64,000 nt of DNA from Brevundimonas mediterranea (GTDB lineage Bacteria > Pseudomonadota > Alphaproteobacteria > Caulobacterales > Caulobacteraceae): NCBI RefSeq assembly GCF_011064825.1, contig NZ_CP048751.1, positions 3,162,001-3,226,000 of the forward strand, given 5' to 3'. The position numbers and the translations under genes are program-made. The notes below the pieces were generated by a model, which was not told the origin of the DNA, ran no database searches, and saw only the letters and a list, made by a program, of their open reading frames with translations. Positions 9,128 through 18,171 of this stretch are shown piece by piece; the first letter of the stretch is position 1, and the number at the start of each line of letters is the position of its first letter.

Positions 9128-10153
9128 GTGGAACAAGTTAGCACTGTCGGTCTGGATCTCGCCAAGAACATCTTTCAAGCGCATGGCGCTGATGCCTCGG
9201 GCGAGGTGGTGTTTCGCAAGAAGTTGGGTCGAGGCCGATTGCTGGCGTTCTTCGCTGGCCTGTCGCCCTGCGTGGTGGCGATGGAGGCCTGCGCCGGCGC
9301 CCATTACTGGGGGCGTGAGCTGGCCCGCCAGGGTCATACGATCCGATTGATCCCGCCCATCTATGTAAAGCCGTTCGTGAAGCGTCAGAAGAACGATGCG
9401 GCCGATGCCGAAGCCATCTGTGAGGCGGCGCAGCGCCCCAGTATGAGGTTCGTGCCGCTGAAGGAGGAGGAGCAGCAGGCCAGCAGCGTGGTCTTTCGGG
9501 CCCGCGACCTTCTGGTCCGGCAGCGAACCCAGACGATCAACGCCCTGCGCGGTCACCTGGCCGAATACGGCTGGATTGTTCCCAAGGGCGTTCCGCACGT
9601 CGATAGGTTGATCGCGCGCGTCGAAGATCCGGCAGAGGCGCTTCCAACCGCCGCGCGGACGATTCTTCTCGTCCTGGTCTCGACCCTCCGATCGCTGGAC
9701 CAGCAGATCGCCGTGCTCGATGCGGAGATTGCTTCCCGGGCCAAGAACGATCCGGTTGCGCGTCGACTGATGACCATTCCCGGGATCGGTCCCATCACAG
9801 CTACAGCCTTGGTCGCACTGGCCCCGTCACCCGAAGCCTTCAAGAGCGGTCGGCACTTCGCCGCCTGGCTGGGACTGACGCCGCGACAACGATCCACCGG
9901 CGGTCAGCAGAAGCTCGGCGCGATCACCAAGATGGGCGAGCGAACGCTTCGACGGCTGCTGACCATCGGGGCCAGCGCGGTGATCAAACAGGCCGTCATT
10001 CGGGGCGCGCCAGCAGGTTCCTGGCTGAGCCAGATGCTGGAGAGAAAGCCCAAGATGTTGGTCATCGTCGCCTTGGCGAACAAGAACGCCCGCATAGTCT
10101 GGGCGCTCTTGGCCAAGGGCGATGTCTACCGAGCTCCGGTCGTGTCGGCCTAG
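9128..10153 (+). CDS. IS110-family RNA-guided transposase
   Basis: A 341-aa recombinase with the RuvC-like DEDD set D10 (GLDLAKN), E53 (AMEACAG), and D90 and D93 (KNDAADAEAI). A Transposase_20 domain follows: PGIGPITATALVALAP, then WLGLTPRQRSTGGQQKLGAITKMG. Ser256 in RSTGG is the likely catalytic serine of the second domain. IS110 enzymes excise a circle and reinsert it, guided by a structured RNA encoded in the element's non-coding end. The GTG start has a good AAGGAGG site 6 bases upstream. The frame is intact, so the element may still be active. Confidence 0.95.
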   Translation: MEQVSTVGLDLAKNIFQAHGADASGEVVFRKKLGRGRLLAFFAGLSPCVVAMEACAGAHYWGRELARQGHTIRLIPPIYVKPFVKRQKNDAADAEAICEAAQRPSMRFVPLKEEEQQASSVVFRARDLLVRQRTQTINALRGHLAEYGWIVPKGVPHVDRLIARVEDPAEALPTAARTILLVLVSTLRSLDQQIAVLDAEIASRAKNDPVARRLMTIPGIGPITATALVALAPSPEAFKSGRHFAAWLGLTPRQRSTGGQQKLGAITKMGERTLRRLLTIGASAVIKQAVIRGAPAGSWLSQMLERKPKMLVIVALANKNARIVWALLAKGDVYRAPVVSA

Positions 10154-10399
10154 CCAGCACGACCGCGAGACGTCGAAGCGTAGGGATGAGCGAAGGAGCG
10201 TATGGCGCAACAGTCGGCGAGACGGGATCAGGAAAACCAGGGCTTTCCACTGTGCTTCGAGCACGCCGTGGGTGATTTGGACCGGATCCGCGAACTCCCA
10301 TACAGGCCAGCGGTCTTTGAGCGACCGCATCAACAGGCCGGACAGATGGCAGCATCCGACTACGTGTCAGAAATTCCCGAAAATCACTCTTGCGCTGAA
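10154..10399 (+). ncRNA. Candidate bridge/seeker RNA in the IS right end
   Basis: A 246-bp non-coding stretch between the transposase stop and the right inverted repeat, with several possible hairpins (GGAAA/TTTCC 10231-10248, GTGC/GCAC 10252-10264, CGGTC/GACCG 10311-10327). TGGGTGAT at 10269-10276 equals the target's left flank up to the crossover (9050-9057). ACAGATGG at 10342-10349 equals the joined circle ends (10410-10415 then 9058-9059). In IS1111 elements the guide RNA is known to be encoded here. The right-hand guide segments were not identified by eye. Confidence 0.5.
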
Positions 10400-10411
10400 G
10401 GGGGCGTCCAC
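10400..10411. repeat. Right subterminal inverted repeat of the IS
   Basis: GGGGGCGTCCAC, the exact reverse complement of 9061-9072. Confidence 0.85.
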
Positions 10412-10415
10412 AGAT

Positions 10416-10922
10416 GAGAAGCCCGTCGCGCCGCCGGTCGAGCACCTGTTGGCGGCCGTCGCCGACGAGGATGTGTTCGTGATCGCCAGCGGCATCGGCA
10501 ATCACGACAATATGGGCGGCGTGTTCCGCAATGCGGCGGCCTTCGGGGCGCGGGCCGTCTTGCTGGACGAGACCTGCTGCGACCCCTTCTATCGCAAGGC
10601 TATCCGGGTTTCGGTCGGGGCCGTGCTGAGGAGCCCGTTCACGGTCGGCGGATCGGCCGAGGATCTGGTGGCGGCGATGCAGACGGCGGGGGTGGAGGTG
10701 CTGGCCCTGACCCCGTCGGCGACGCTGAGGCTGGCGGACTACCGGCCCCAGGGCCCCGTCGCCCTGATGGTGGGGTCGGAGGGGCCGGGTCTGCCCCGTG
10801 TCGTGATTGATCGGTGCCGCGCCGTCGGCGTGCCCATGGCGGGGGGCTTTGATTCGTTGAATGTCGCCGTGACCAGCGCCCTGGCGCTTCATCATGTGAC
10901 CAGCGGGCGGCCCGCAGGCTGA
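10416..10922 (+). pseudogene. SpoU-family RNA methyltransferase, 3' part (interrupted by IS)
   Basis: Encodes the 168-residue SPOUT catalytic part of the interrupted gene: motif 1 (NHDNMGGVFRNAAAFG), motif 2 (ALMVGSEGPGLP) and motif 3 (FDSLNVAVTSALALHH), with the knotted SAM-binding site intact. It has lost its own start and N-terminal RNA-binding domain. An open frame enters it from inside the IS (from about 10122), so a hybrid protein could be made. The natural state is best described as a gene broken by insertion. Confidence 0.85.
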
Positions 10923-11023
10923 CGCCGGCGTTCACCAGGATTTTAGGTCGTTAAGGTTTTGTACACCTTGCGCGGCGACCGAAACTGTGGCGACCATCGT
11001 TCTCGTTGGTGTGGGGGCGCGCA

Positions 11024-11140
11024 ATGAACATTCTGTATTTTCTGAACCGAAACGTCCGGGCGGCGATCTTCATCGCCGCCGGGGTCGCCGGTCTGGGCGC
11101 GGCGGGCCTGATCGGCTGGGTGACTGCGCCGATCAGCTGA
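11024..11140 (+). CDS. Small 38-aa membrane protein
   Basis: ATG at 11024 follows a GGGGG tract by about 5 bases. The 38-aa product begins MNILYFLNRNVRAAIF and continues as one Ala/Gly-rich membrane helix ending APIS. Its stop is 24 bp before a strong terminator, which supports a real transcription unit. No family is recognised. It may be a small single-span membrane protein. Confidence 0.55.
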   Translation: MNILYFLNRNVRAAIFIAAGVAGLGAAGLIGWVTAPIS

Positions 11141-11164
11141 TCGTTCAGGGGGCGATAGAGACGA

Positions 11165-11196
11165 AAAAGGCGCGGATCCCGGGATCCGCGCCTTTT
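11165..11196. terminator. Bidirectional rho-independent terminator
   Basis: AAAAGGCGCGGATCCC and GGGATCCGCGCCTTTT are perfect inverted halves with A and T tracts on the outer sides. It can stop transcription from the 38-aa gene (+) and from tRNA-Cys (-). Confidence 0.85.
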
Positions 11197-11211
11197 GTTC
11201 GTTTGTCGCGA

Positions 11212-11285
11212 TGGAGGCCTGACCGGGAATCGAACCCGGGTGCAAGGATTTGCAGTCCTCTGCGTCACCACTCCGCCATCAGGCC
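11212..11285 (-). tRNA. tRNA-Cys (anticodon GCA)
   Basis: On the minus strand the acceptor GGCCTGA pairs with TCAGGCC, the anticodon region AGGACTGCAAATCCT reads GCA, and the T-arm is GGTTCGATTCC. CCA is encoded (11214-11212). Confidence 0.96.
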
Positions 11286-11344
11286 GCCTTGTCCCCGATT
11301 TCTCGGGGGCGGTCATCGCGAGGGGCGTTCGCTATCAGATCGGA

Positions 11345-11374
11345 TTGTCCGCTGCAACGCGCGGAACTATAAGC
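11345..11374 (+). promoter_or_regulatory. Promoter-like boxes before the pcm-like gene
   Basis: TTGTCC (11345-11350) and CTATAAGC (11367-11374) with a 16-base spacer, about 45 bases before the ATG at 11419. They resemble the Caulobacter housekeeping promoter. Confidence 0.45.
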
Positions 11375-11418
11375 GCGCAAGATTTCCTCCCTGACTACCG
11401 ATTGAAGGCTGCCCAAAG

Positions 11419-12048
11419 ATGGATTTCACCGCCGAGCGCAAGGCCATGGTCGACTCGCAGGTCCGCGTGAACGATGTGACCAATCACGAGATCCACATGG
11501 CCATGATGGCGGTTCCGCGTGAACGCTACTGTGCGCCGGACCGCATCTTCGCCGCCTATTCGGACGCATCGGTCGAGATTGCGGGCGACCGCAAGCTGAT
11601 GCCGGCGCGCGACGTCTCCAAGCTGTTGCAGGCCGCCGATGCGCGGGAAGGGGAGAAGGCCCTGGCCATCGCCGCCCCCTATGCCGCTGCGGTGCTGGCG
11701 CGCATGGGTCTGACGGTCACGGCGCAAGAGTCTGACGCGGCCGTGTTCGAGGTCGTGGGCGAGGCCCTGGCGGAGGATGGGGTGACGACGGCGGTCGCGC
11801 CTCTGGATGCGCCGGTGGGCGAGGGCTGGGACCTGATCGTCTGCGAAGGCGGCGTGGCGGCCTTGCCGGAAGCCTGGGGGCAGGCCCTGCGGGCCGGCGG
11901 CCGTCTGGTTGTGGTCGAGCGGCGTGGCGCCATCGGCAAGGCCGCCCTCTATGTTAAGGGCCGCGAAGGCCTGTCGCGTCGCGAACTGTTCGATTCATCC
12001 CCGGCCCTTCTCGCAGAACTGACGCCGGCGCCTACATTCGCATTCTGA
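11419..12048 (+). CDS. Protein-L-isoaspartate O-methyltransferase family protein
   Basis: A 209-aa protein beginning like PCMT-family members (RKAMVDSQVRVNDVTNHEI, then VPRERYCAPD). The SAM-binding glycine loop (usually EIGTGSGY) is replaced by LAIAAPYAAAVLARMG, while the later WDLIVCEGG and LRAGGRLVVV strands are kept. A homologous short PCMT-like gene often precedes tolC in alphaproteobacteria. Because motif I is degenerate, methyltransferase activity is doubtful; a structural or regulatory role is possible. Confidence 0.8.
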   Translation: MDFTAERKAMVDSQVRVNDVTNHEIHMAMMAVPRERYCAPDRIFAAYSDASVEIAGDRKLMPARDVSKLLQAADAREGEKALAIAAPYAAAVLARMGLTVTAQESDAAVFEVVGEALAEDGVTTAVAPLDAPVGEGWDLIVCEGGVAALPEAWGQALRAGGRLVVVERRGAIGKAALYVKGREGLSRRELFDSSPALLAELTPAPTFAF

Positions 12049-12169
12049 CGTAGTCGGCAGCGCTCGCGGGAAGCGTGAAAAAAACTTAACTGGCGTCAGG
12101 TCGACTGAGGCCGCAGTTACGCTTGATGACATTCGGGCGCTCCTCGGGGGCGTCAGGCAAGGACGGACA

Positions 12170-13705
12170 ATGTTGAAACGCTCGCGTGTGCTGGCTTCGG
12201 CCGCTGTGGTGGCTCTCGTGACAGGGCTTGGCGCGCCCGCCTGGGCCGAGACGCTGCAGGAAGCGATCGCCCTGGCCTATCAGACCAATCCCAGCCTGCT
12301 GGCTCAGCGGGCGAATCAGCGCGCGCTGGACGAAACCGTGGTCCAGGCGCGATCGGGCCTGCGCCCGACGCTGAGCGCCTCGGCCGGGGTCGACTACACC
12401 CGCAACGATTTCCCGACCGTCACCCAGTTCGTCGACACGAACAACGACGGCGTGCCGGACACCCAGGTTTCCAGTTCATCGTCCGAGAGCGACGGCGCCA
12501 CCCTGGGCGTCAGCTTGTCGCAGAACATCTGGACCGCCGGCCGCACCACCCTGGCCATCGACCAGGCCCGGGCCGGCGTGATGGCGGGGCGTGAGAACCT
12601 GCGCGAGATCGAACAGTCGGTCATGCTGTCGGTCATCCAGGCCTATGTGAACGTCACCCGCGACATGGAAATCCTGCGCATCCGCCAGGAAAACCTCGCC
12701 GTGCTGCAACGCCAGCTGGAAGAGACCAGCGCCCGATTCGAGGTCGGCGAGATCACTCGGACCGACGTGGCCCAGGCCGAGGCCTCCTTGGCCCAGTCCG
12801 AAGCCGATCTGGCCAACGCCCAGGCCCAGCTGTCGACCACCCGCGCCGCCTATGCCGCCGTCGTGGGCCAGTCGCCCAGCGACCTTGAGGCGGCCCCGGT
12901 CCTGCCGACCGTTCCGAACGATTTCGACGCCGCCATGGAAGTCGCCCTGGCGCGGAATCCGGGCGTGCTTTCGGCGACCTATTCCTTGCAGGCCGCCGAG
13001 GCCGCCGTCGCCGCCGCGCGGGCCGAATATCTGCCTTCCGTTCGCGCCACCGCCTCCTACGGCGGCACGGCGAACGATCTGGGCAATCTGAGTGAACTGG
13101 CCGACCGCCGCAGCTTCACCGCCGGCGCCACGCTGTCGGTGCCGCTGTTCACTGGCGGCCTGAACCGGTCGCGCGTCGCCCAGGCCCTGGAACGGGCCAA
13201 CGCCGCCCAGATCGCCGTCGAGGGCGAGCGCCGCACTGTGCTGCAGAACGTCAGCTCGGCCTATGCCCAGGTCCTGTCGACCCGGTCGAACGTCGCCGCC
13301 GGCGAAGAGGCCGTGCGCGCCGCCTCGGTGGCCGCCGAGGGCGTGCGGCAGGAGGCGCAGGTCGGCCTGCGCACGACGCTGGACGTGCTGAACCAGGAAG
13401 TGACCCTGCGGGCGTCGCAGACCTCGCTGGCCGCCGCCCGCGCCGCCGAATATGTGGCCCGCGCCTCGCTGCTGTCGGCCATGGGCCAGCTCGAAGGGCC
13501 GAACCTGAACGCCAATCTGGACGTCTATGACGCCAAGACCAACTATGACCGCGTTCGCAATCGCGGCGGCCTGCCCTGGGACGGCGTGATCGAGGCCCTG
13601 GACCGGGTCGCCTCGCCGCCGGTCGTCGACGCCGACGACGCGCGGGATGCGCCGATCGACACTCAACTCAAGGGCGATGTGATCCGCACTGCGCCCGGCG
13701 CATGA
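12170..13705 (+). CDS. tolC: TolC-family outer membrane channel protein
   Basis: Outer-membrane exit duct for type I secretion and efflux pumps. The 511-aa precursor has a signal peptide ending in PAWA (about residue 26). Two outer-membrane efflux repeats follow: SLSQNIWTAGRTTLAIDQARAG in the first half and LSVPLFTGGLNRSRVAQA in the second, with long coiled-coil helices between. In the first predicted extracellular loop (around residues 83-101) there is an insert DTNNDGVPDT followed by SSSSSESD, resembling a calcium-binding loop. It lies 121 bp after the pcm-like gene. Confidence 0.94.
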   Translation: MLKRSRVLASAAVVALVTGLGAPAWAETLQEAIALAYQTNPSLLAQRANQRALDETVVQARSGLRPTLSASAGVDYTRNDFPTVTQFVDTNNDGVPDTQVSSSSSESDGATLGVSLSQNIWTAGRTTLAIDQARAGVMAGRENLREIEQSVMLSVIQAYVNVTRDMEILRIRQENLAVLQRQLEETSARFEVGEITRTDVAQAEASLAQSEADLANAQAQLSTTRAAYAAVVGQSPSDLEAAPVLPTVPNDFDAAMEVALARNPGVLSATYSLQAAEAAVAAARAEYLPSVRATASYGGTANDLGNLSELADRRSFTAGATLSVPLFTGGLNRSRVAQALERANAAQIAVEGERRTVLQNVSSAYAQVLSTRSNVAAGEEAVRAASVAAEGVRQEAQVGLRTTLDVLNQEVTLRASQTSLAAARAAEYVARASLLSAMGQLEGPNLNANLDVYDAKTNYDRVRNRGGLPWDGVIEALDRVASPPVVDADDARDAPIDTQLKGDVIRTAPGA

Positions 13706-13730
13706 CGTCGGCCTGACGAACGAGGGGCAA

Positions 13731-13756
13731 AACGCCCGTTGATTCCGGCGGGCGTT
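13731..13756 (+). terminator. Hairpin after tolC
   Basis: AACGCCCG (13731-13738) pairs with CGGGCGTT (13749-13756). There is no T tract after it, so termination strength is uncertain. Confidence 0.5.
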
Positions 13757-13823
13757 GATGCGACGACAATATCCTGGGGTCGGGAAGGCTAGGTCTTCCG
13801 GTCCCGGACCCGTGCATGGCGTT

Positions 13824-13850
13824 TGGGGGCGACCTCCACGCCCCCAGTTT
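13824..13850 (+). terminator. Hairpin between tolC and popZ
   Basis: TGGGGGCG (13824-13831) pairs with CGCCCCCA (13839-13846), followed by GTTTC. It ends about 30 bp before the popZ start, so it could instead shape the popZ leader. Confidence 0.45.
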
Positions 13851-13878
13851 CATTCCAGGCCTCTCCCAGGGTTAATTC

Positions 13879-14514
13879 ATGACCGACCAGTCCGCCCCGG
13901 AACCCACCATGGAGGAGATCCTGGCGTCGATTCGCCGGATCATTTCCGAAGACGACGCGCCCGCCGAGACGCCGCCGGTTGCGGCCGCGCCCGAGCCGGC
14001 TCCCGCGCCGGAGCCAGCGCCCGAACCCACGCCGGAGCCTGAGCCTGAGCCAGAGCCTGCGGCGGCCGAGAGTATTTTCGCCGCGCCCGCCGAGCCGGAG
14101 CCGCAGCCGGAACCCGAGGTCGCCGATGACGATGTCCTCGAGCTGACCGAACTCTATGAAGCGCCCGCATCGGAAACCATCGGCGATCTGGACATCGTCG
14201 AGGCCGCGCCCGAGCCGGTCGTTTCCGCGCCCGAGCCGGCCGAAACGCCCGCCCCGGCCTATGATGCGCTGGTCGGCGAAAGCGCCGCCGCCAGCGCCGC
14301 TTCGGCTTTCGCCGGTCTGGCCGCCTCGTTCAAGAAGCCTGAGCCTGCTGCGGCCTCTTCGACGGAGATGCCCTTCGTCAGCGGCAACACCGTCGAGGCC
14401 ATGGTCGCCGAGATGCTGCGTCCGATGCTGAAGGACTGGTTGGACAACAACCTGCCCGCCATCGTCGAGGCGGCGGTCCAAAGGGAAGTCGAACGCATCG
14501 CGCGCAGCGCCTAG
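13879..14514 (+). CDS. popZ: Polar organising protein PopZ (DUF2497)
   Basis: In Caulobacter PopZ forms a polar hub that tethers the ParB/parS centromere and recruits cell-cycle signalling proteins. This 211-aa protein has the same three parts: an N-terminal helix (PTMEEILASIRRIISEDD, residues 9-26) that binds clients, a long acidic Pro/Glu-rich linker with PAPEP-type repeats (about 30-140), and C-terminal helices for oligomerisation (VEAMVAEMLRPMLKDWLDNN, then EAAVQREVERIAR). It lies directly before valS. The linker is low-complexity and likely varies in length between strains. Confidence 0.93.
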   Translation: MTDQSAPEPTMEEILASIRRIISEDDAPAETPPVAAAPEPAPAPEPAPEPTPEPEPEPEPAAAESIFAAPAEPEPQPEPEVADDDVLELTELYEAPASETIGDLDIVEAAPEPVVSAPEPAETPAPAYDALVGESAAASAASAFAGLAASFKKPEPAAASSTEMPFVSGNTVEAMVAEMLRPMLKDWLDNNLPAIVEAAVQREVERIARSA

Positions 14515-14538
14515 CCCTTCGCTTCACCGCAGACTAAT

Positions 14539-14572
14539 CGAGGGGCGGCTCCTGCAGGGGCCGCCCTTTGTC
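14539..14572 (+). terminator. Rho-independent terminator after popZ
   Basis: A GC-rich stem (GGGGCGGC with GCCGCCCT-type complement around a short loop) is followed by TTTGTC. It separates popZ from valS. Confidence 0.7.
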
Positions 14573-14618
14573 ATTCCAGGCCGCCGTTCGGCCGCACGAC
14601 AACGATCAAAGAAGTCCC

Positions 14619-17348
14619 ATGCTCGAGAAGACCTTCGAACCCCAGGCCGCCGAACCCCGCCTGTACGCCCAGTGGGAAGAGAGCGGCCTGTTCGCGCCCC
14701 GCACGGAAGGGGCGCAGGGCGCCTATTCGATCGTCATCCCGCCGCCGAACGTGACGGGCAGCCTGCACATCGGCCATGCCCTGAACAACACCCTTCAGGA
14801 CATCCTGGCCCGCTATCACCGGATGAAGGGCAAGGCGGTGCTGTGGCTGCCGGGTACGGACCACGCAGGCATCGCCACCCAGATGGTGGTCGAGCGTCAG
14901 CTGGCCGCCGCCGGCAATGTCGGGCGGCGCGACATGGGCCGCGAGGCTTTCATCGACAAGGTCTGGGAATGGAAGGCAGAAAGCGGCGGGACCATCGTGC
15001 GCCAGCTGCGTCGCCTGGGCGCGTCCTGCGACTGGTCGCGCGAACGGTTCACACTGGACGAGGGGCTGAACGCCGCCGTCCGCAAGGTCTTCGTGCAACT
15101 GCACAAGGAAGGTCTGATCTATCGCGACAAGCGGCTGGTGAACTGGGACCCGCATTTCCAGACCGCCATCTCGGACCTGGAGGTCGAGCAGCGCGAGGTG
15201 GACGGCGCCTATTGGCATTTCGCCTATCCGCTGGCGGACGGCGTGACCTACGAACACCCGGTCGCCTTTGACGACGAGGGCAAGGCGACCGAGTTCGAGA
15301 CGCGCGACTTCATCGTGGTCGCCACGACGCGGCCTGAGACCATGCTGGGCGACACCGGCGTGGCCGTGCATCCGGAGGATGAGCGGTATAAGGGGCTGGT
15401 CGGCAAGTTCGTGACCCTGCCCATCGTGGGACGTCGCATCCCGATTGTCGCCGACGACTACGCCGATCCGACCAAGGGGTCGGGCGCGGTCAAGATCACG
15501 CCGGCGCACGACTTCAACGACTTCGGCGTGGGCAAGCGGGCGAGCCTGCCGTCGCTGAACATCCTCGACGCCTTCGGCCGCATCACCGACGTGGATACGC
15601 CGGACGTGCCGTCGGAATACGTCGGCGTCGACCGCTTCGCCGCGCGCAAGGCCATCGTCGCCCGGGCCGAGGAAGAGGGCTGGCTGCGCGAGATCGAGAA
15701 GACCAAGCACGTCGTCCCGCACGGCGATCGCTCGGGCGTGGTCATCGAGCCGTGGCTGACGGACCAGTGGTACGTCGACGCCAAGGTCCTGGCCCAGCCG
15801 GCGCTGAAGGCGGTGGAGCAGGGCGACACGGTGTTTGAGCCGAAGTCGTACGAGAAGATCTATTTCGAATGGCTGCGCAACATCGAACCCTGGTGCATCA
15901 GCCGCCAGCTGTGGTGGGGGCACCGCATCCCGGCCTGGTACGGACCGGGCGGCGAGATCTATGTCGCGGAGACGGAAGAGGACGCCCGCGAACTGGCGAT
16001 GGCGGATTATGATTCCGAAGTGGCCCTGACCCAGGACGAAGACGTCCTCGACACCTGGTTCAGCTCGGCCCTGTGGCCGTTCTCGACCATGGGCTGGCCC
16101 GAGAAGACCGAGGATCTGGAGCGGTTCTATCCGACCAGCGACCTGGTCACGGCGGCGGACATCATCTTCTTCTGGGTCGCCCGGATGATGATGATGGGCC
16201 TGCATTTCATGGACGAGGTTCCGTTCAAACGGGTCATCATCAACGGCCTGGTCCGCGACGAGAAGGGTCAGAAGATGAGCAAGTCCAAGGGGAACGTCAT
16301 CGATCCCCTGGGCATCATCGACGAGCTGGGCGCCGATCCGCTGCGCTTCACCATGGCCATCCTGTCGGGCACGCGCGACATCAAGCTGTCGAAGCAGCGG
16401 ATCGAAGGATACCGCAACTTCGGCACCAAGCTGTGGAACGCCGCCCGATTCAGCCAGATGAACGAGGCGCGCCGCGTCGAGGGCTTCGATCCCGCGACGG
16501 TCGAACAGACGATCAACTGCTGGATCCGGGGCGAACTGACCAAGGCCGAGCGCGCCGTGTCCGAGGCCATCGAGGGCGGGCGGTTCGATGATGCGGCGGG
16601 CGCGCTGTATCGGTTCGTCTGGAACGTCTTCTGCGACTGGTACCTGGAACTGGCGAAGCCGGTGTTCAACGGCGCCGATGAAGCCGCCAAGGCCGAGACG
16701 CGGGCCATGACCGCCTGGACCCTGGACCAGACGCTGAAGCTGCTGCACCCGGTCATGCCCTTCATCACCGAAGAGCTGTGGGCCGAACTGGGCAAGGAAG
16801 GGCCGGCGCGGGAAGGCCTGCTGATCGGCGCGGAATGGCCGGTGCTGCCGGACGGCTTCATCGACGCTTCGGCCGAGGCCGAGATCGGCTGGCTGATCGA
16901 CCTGGTCGGCGAAATCCGGGGCCTGCGGGCCGAGATGAATGTGCCGCCCGCGGCCAAGCCGCCTCTGGCTTTCGTTGCGCCGGACGCCGTCACGGGCGAG
17001 CGGATCGCGCGCCATCGCGACCTGATCCTGACCCTGGGCCGAGTGTCCGAGGTCGGATCGGCGGACGCTGCGCCGACCGGGGCCGTGACCTTCGTCTCGG
17101 GCGGATCGACGGTCGCGCTTTCGCTGACGGGCATCATTGATCTGACGGCCGAACGGGCGCGGCTGGAGAAGGAGATCGCCGTCTTCGAAAGCGATATCGG
17201 CCATGTGAACAAGAAGCTGGGCAATCCCAACTTCGTGTCGCGGGCCGCGCCGGAAGTCGTGGAAGAACAGCGGGCCAAACTGGCCGAGGCCGAGGCCGGC
17301 AAGGCCAAGCTGCAGGCGGCGCTGGCGCGGCTGAGCGAGATCGGATGA
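14619..17348 (+). CDS. valS: Valine--tRNA ligase
   Basis: Charges tRNA-Val with valine and edits mischarged threonine. The 909-aa class I synthetase has [17 protein letters not shown] (HIGH at residues 50-53) and [10 protein letters not shown] (about 550). It also has a CP1 editing domain ([17 protein letters not shown]), an anticodon-binding domain, and a C-terminal coiled-coil arm (residues about 845-909) typical of ValRS. The ATG at 14619 precedes the conserved LEKTFEP start. Its stop overlaps the tlyA start. Confidence 0.97.
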   Translation: MLEKTFEPQAAEPRLYAQWEESGLFAPRTEGAQGAYSIVIPPPNVTGSLHIGHALNNTLQDILARYHRMKGKAVLWLPGTDHAGIATQMVVERQLAAAGNVGRRDMGREAFIDKVWEWKAESGGTIVRQLRRLGASCDWSRERFTLDEGLNAAVRKVFVQLHKEGLIYRDKRLVNWDPHFQTAISDLEVEQREVDGAYWHFAYPLADGVTYEHPVAFDDEGKATEFETRDFIVVATTRPETMLGDTGVAVHPEDERYKGLVGKFVTLPIVGRRIPIVADDYADPTKGSGAVKITPAHDFNDFGVGKRASLPSLNILDAFGRITDVDTPDVPSEYVGVDRFAARKAIVARAEEEGWLREIEKTKHVVPHGDRSGVVIEPWLTDQWYVDAKVLAQPALKAVEQGDTVFEPKSYEKIYFEWLRNIEPWCISRQLWWGHRIPAWYGPGGEIYVAETEEDARELAMADYDSEVALTQDEDVLDTWFSSALWPFSTMGWPEKTEDLERFYPTSDLVTAADIIFFWVARMMMMGLHFMDEVPFKRVIINGLVRDEKGQKMSKSKGNVIDPLGIIDELGADPLRFTMAILSGTRDIKLSKQRIEGYRNFGTKLWNAARFSQMNEARRVEGFDPATVEQTINCWIRGELTKAERAVSEAIEGGRFDDAAGALYRFVWNVFCDWYLELAKPVFNGADEAAKAETRAMTAWTLDQTLKLLHPVMPFITEELWAELGKEGPAREGLLIGAEWPVLPDGFIDASAEAEIGWLIDLVGEIRGLRAEMNVPPAAKPPLAFVAPDAVTGERIARHRDLILTLGRVSEVGSADAAPTGAVTFVSGGSTVALSLTGIIDLTAERARLEKEIAVFESDIGHVNKKLGNPNFVSRAAPEVVEEQRAKLAEAEAGKAKLQAALARLSEIG

Positions 17349-18070
17349 GGCTGGACCAGCTTCTGGTCACGCGCGGCCTGGCGGAAAGCCGGGCCAGGGC
17401 GAAGGCGGCCATCGAGGCCGGCGGCGTCACCGTGGACGGCACGCCGGCCAAGTCCGGCTCCCAGACCGTTGGTGCGAACGCCGAGATCGGCTATGTCGAC
17501 GCCCATCGCTGGGTCGGGCGCGGGGCGCTGAAGCTGGATCACGCCCTGACCGTCTGGCCGGTGGCGATCGACGGGCGGGTGGTGCTGGATGTCGGCGCGT
17601 CGACCGGCGGCTTCACCGAGGTCTGTCTGGATCGCGGGGCGGCCAGGGTGTTCGCGGTCGATGTCGGCTTCGGCCAGATGCACGAGCGGGTGGCGGCCGA
17701 TCCGCGGGTGGTCGGTCTGGAGCGGACCGATGCGCGCGACCTGACGCCGGACCTGATCCCGGAGCCGCCCTCGCTGATCGTGTGCGACGCCAGCTTCATC
17801 AGCCTGATCAAGGTCCTGCCGGTTGCGCTTGATCTGGCGGCCGATGAGGCGGACCTGATCACCCTGGTCAAGCCGCAGTTCGAGGCTGACGGGCCCGGCG
17901 GGGTCGGCAAGAAGGGGGTGGTCAAGGATCCCGTGGCCCATGCCTCCGCCGTGGCGCGTGTCGCCGACTGGCTGGAAGCCTTGGGTTGGGCGGTGCAGGC
18001 GACGACCGAGAGCCCCATCACCGGCGGAGACGGCAATATCGAGTTCCTGCTGTGGGCCAGGCGGGTCTGA
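17345..18070 (+). CDS. tlyA: TlyA-family rRNA 2'-O-methyltransferase
   Basis: TlyA proteins methylate ribose 2'-O of cytidines in 16S and/or 23S rRNA; some are also called hemolysin A. The 241-aa protein has an N-terminal S4 RNA-binding domain ([20 protein letters not shown]). A FtsJ-like methyltransferase domain follows, with [22 protein letters not shown] and KPQFEA. The start overlaps the valS stop as ATGA, so the pair is translationally coupled. Confidence 0.93.
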   Translation: MRLDQLLVTRGLAESRARAKAAIEAGGVTVDGTPAKSGSQTVGANAEIGYVDAHRWVGRGALKLDHALTVWPVAIDGRVVLDVGASTGGFTEVCLDRGAARVFAVDVGFGQMHERVAADPRVVGLERTDARDLTPDLIPEPPSLIVCDASFISLIKVLPVALDLAADEADLITLVKPQFEADGPGGVGKKGVVKDPVAHASAVARVADWLEALGWAVQATTESPITGGDGNIEFLLWARRV

Positions 18071-18171
18071 GCCGGCAATCCCTCCACCACGCTTCGCGCG
18101 ATCCCCCTCCCTACAAGTGGGGAGGAGACGGGCTCAAGCAGGCCGAAGGCCGATAGCCCCCTTAAAAATAA

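Larger units (their letters stand above)
9058..10415 (+). mobile_element. IS110-family (IS1111-type) insertion sequence
   Basis: A 1358-bp element carrying one DEDD transposase, inserted in a methyltransferase gene. The ends were placed by restoring the host frame: GATG occurs at both junctions (9055-9058 and 10413-10416), so the exact crossover lies within it. A 12-bp inverted repeat is subterminal, 3 bp inside the left end and 4 bp inside the right end. Together with the long non-coding right end this fits the IS1111 group. No other copy is seen in the window. Confidence 0.88.

Noticed and set aside
9005..10287. An 11-bp word (TGGACCGGATC) shared by the methyltransferase gene (9005-9015) and the IS right end (10278-10288)
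   Set aside because: It lies 43 bases from the crossover and so cannot act as a target guide; it is a GC-rich, partly palindromic word and probably coincidence.
13985..14110. Repeated CCCGAGCCGG-type units in popZ as a possible DNA repeat array
   Set aside because: They encode the PAPEP-rich linker of PopZ and vary in unit length; not a CRISPR or intergenic repeat.
14571..17204. Long open frame on the minus strand opposite valS (877 codons)
   Set aside because: It is antisense to a clear valS, has no recognisable domains and an arginine/histidine/glutamine-rich composition typical of high-GC shadow frames.
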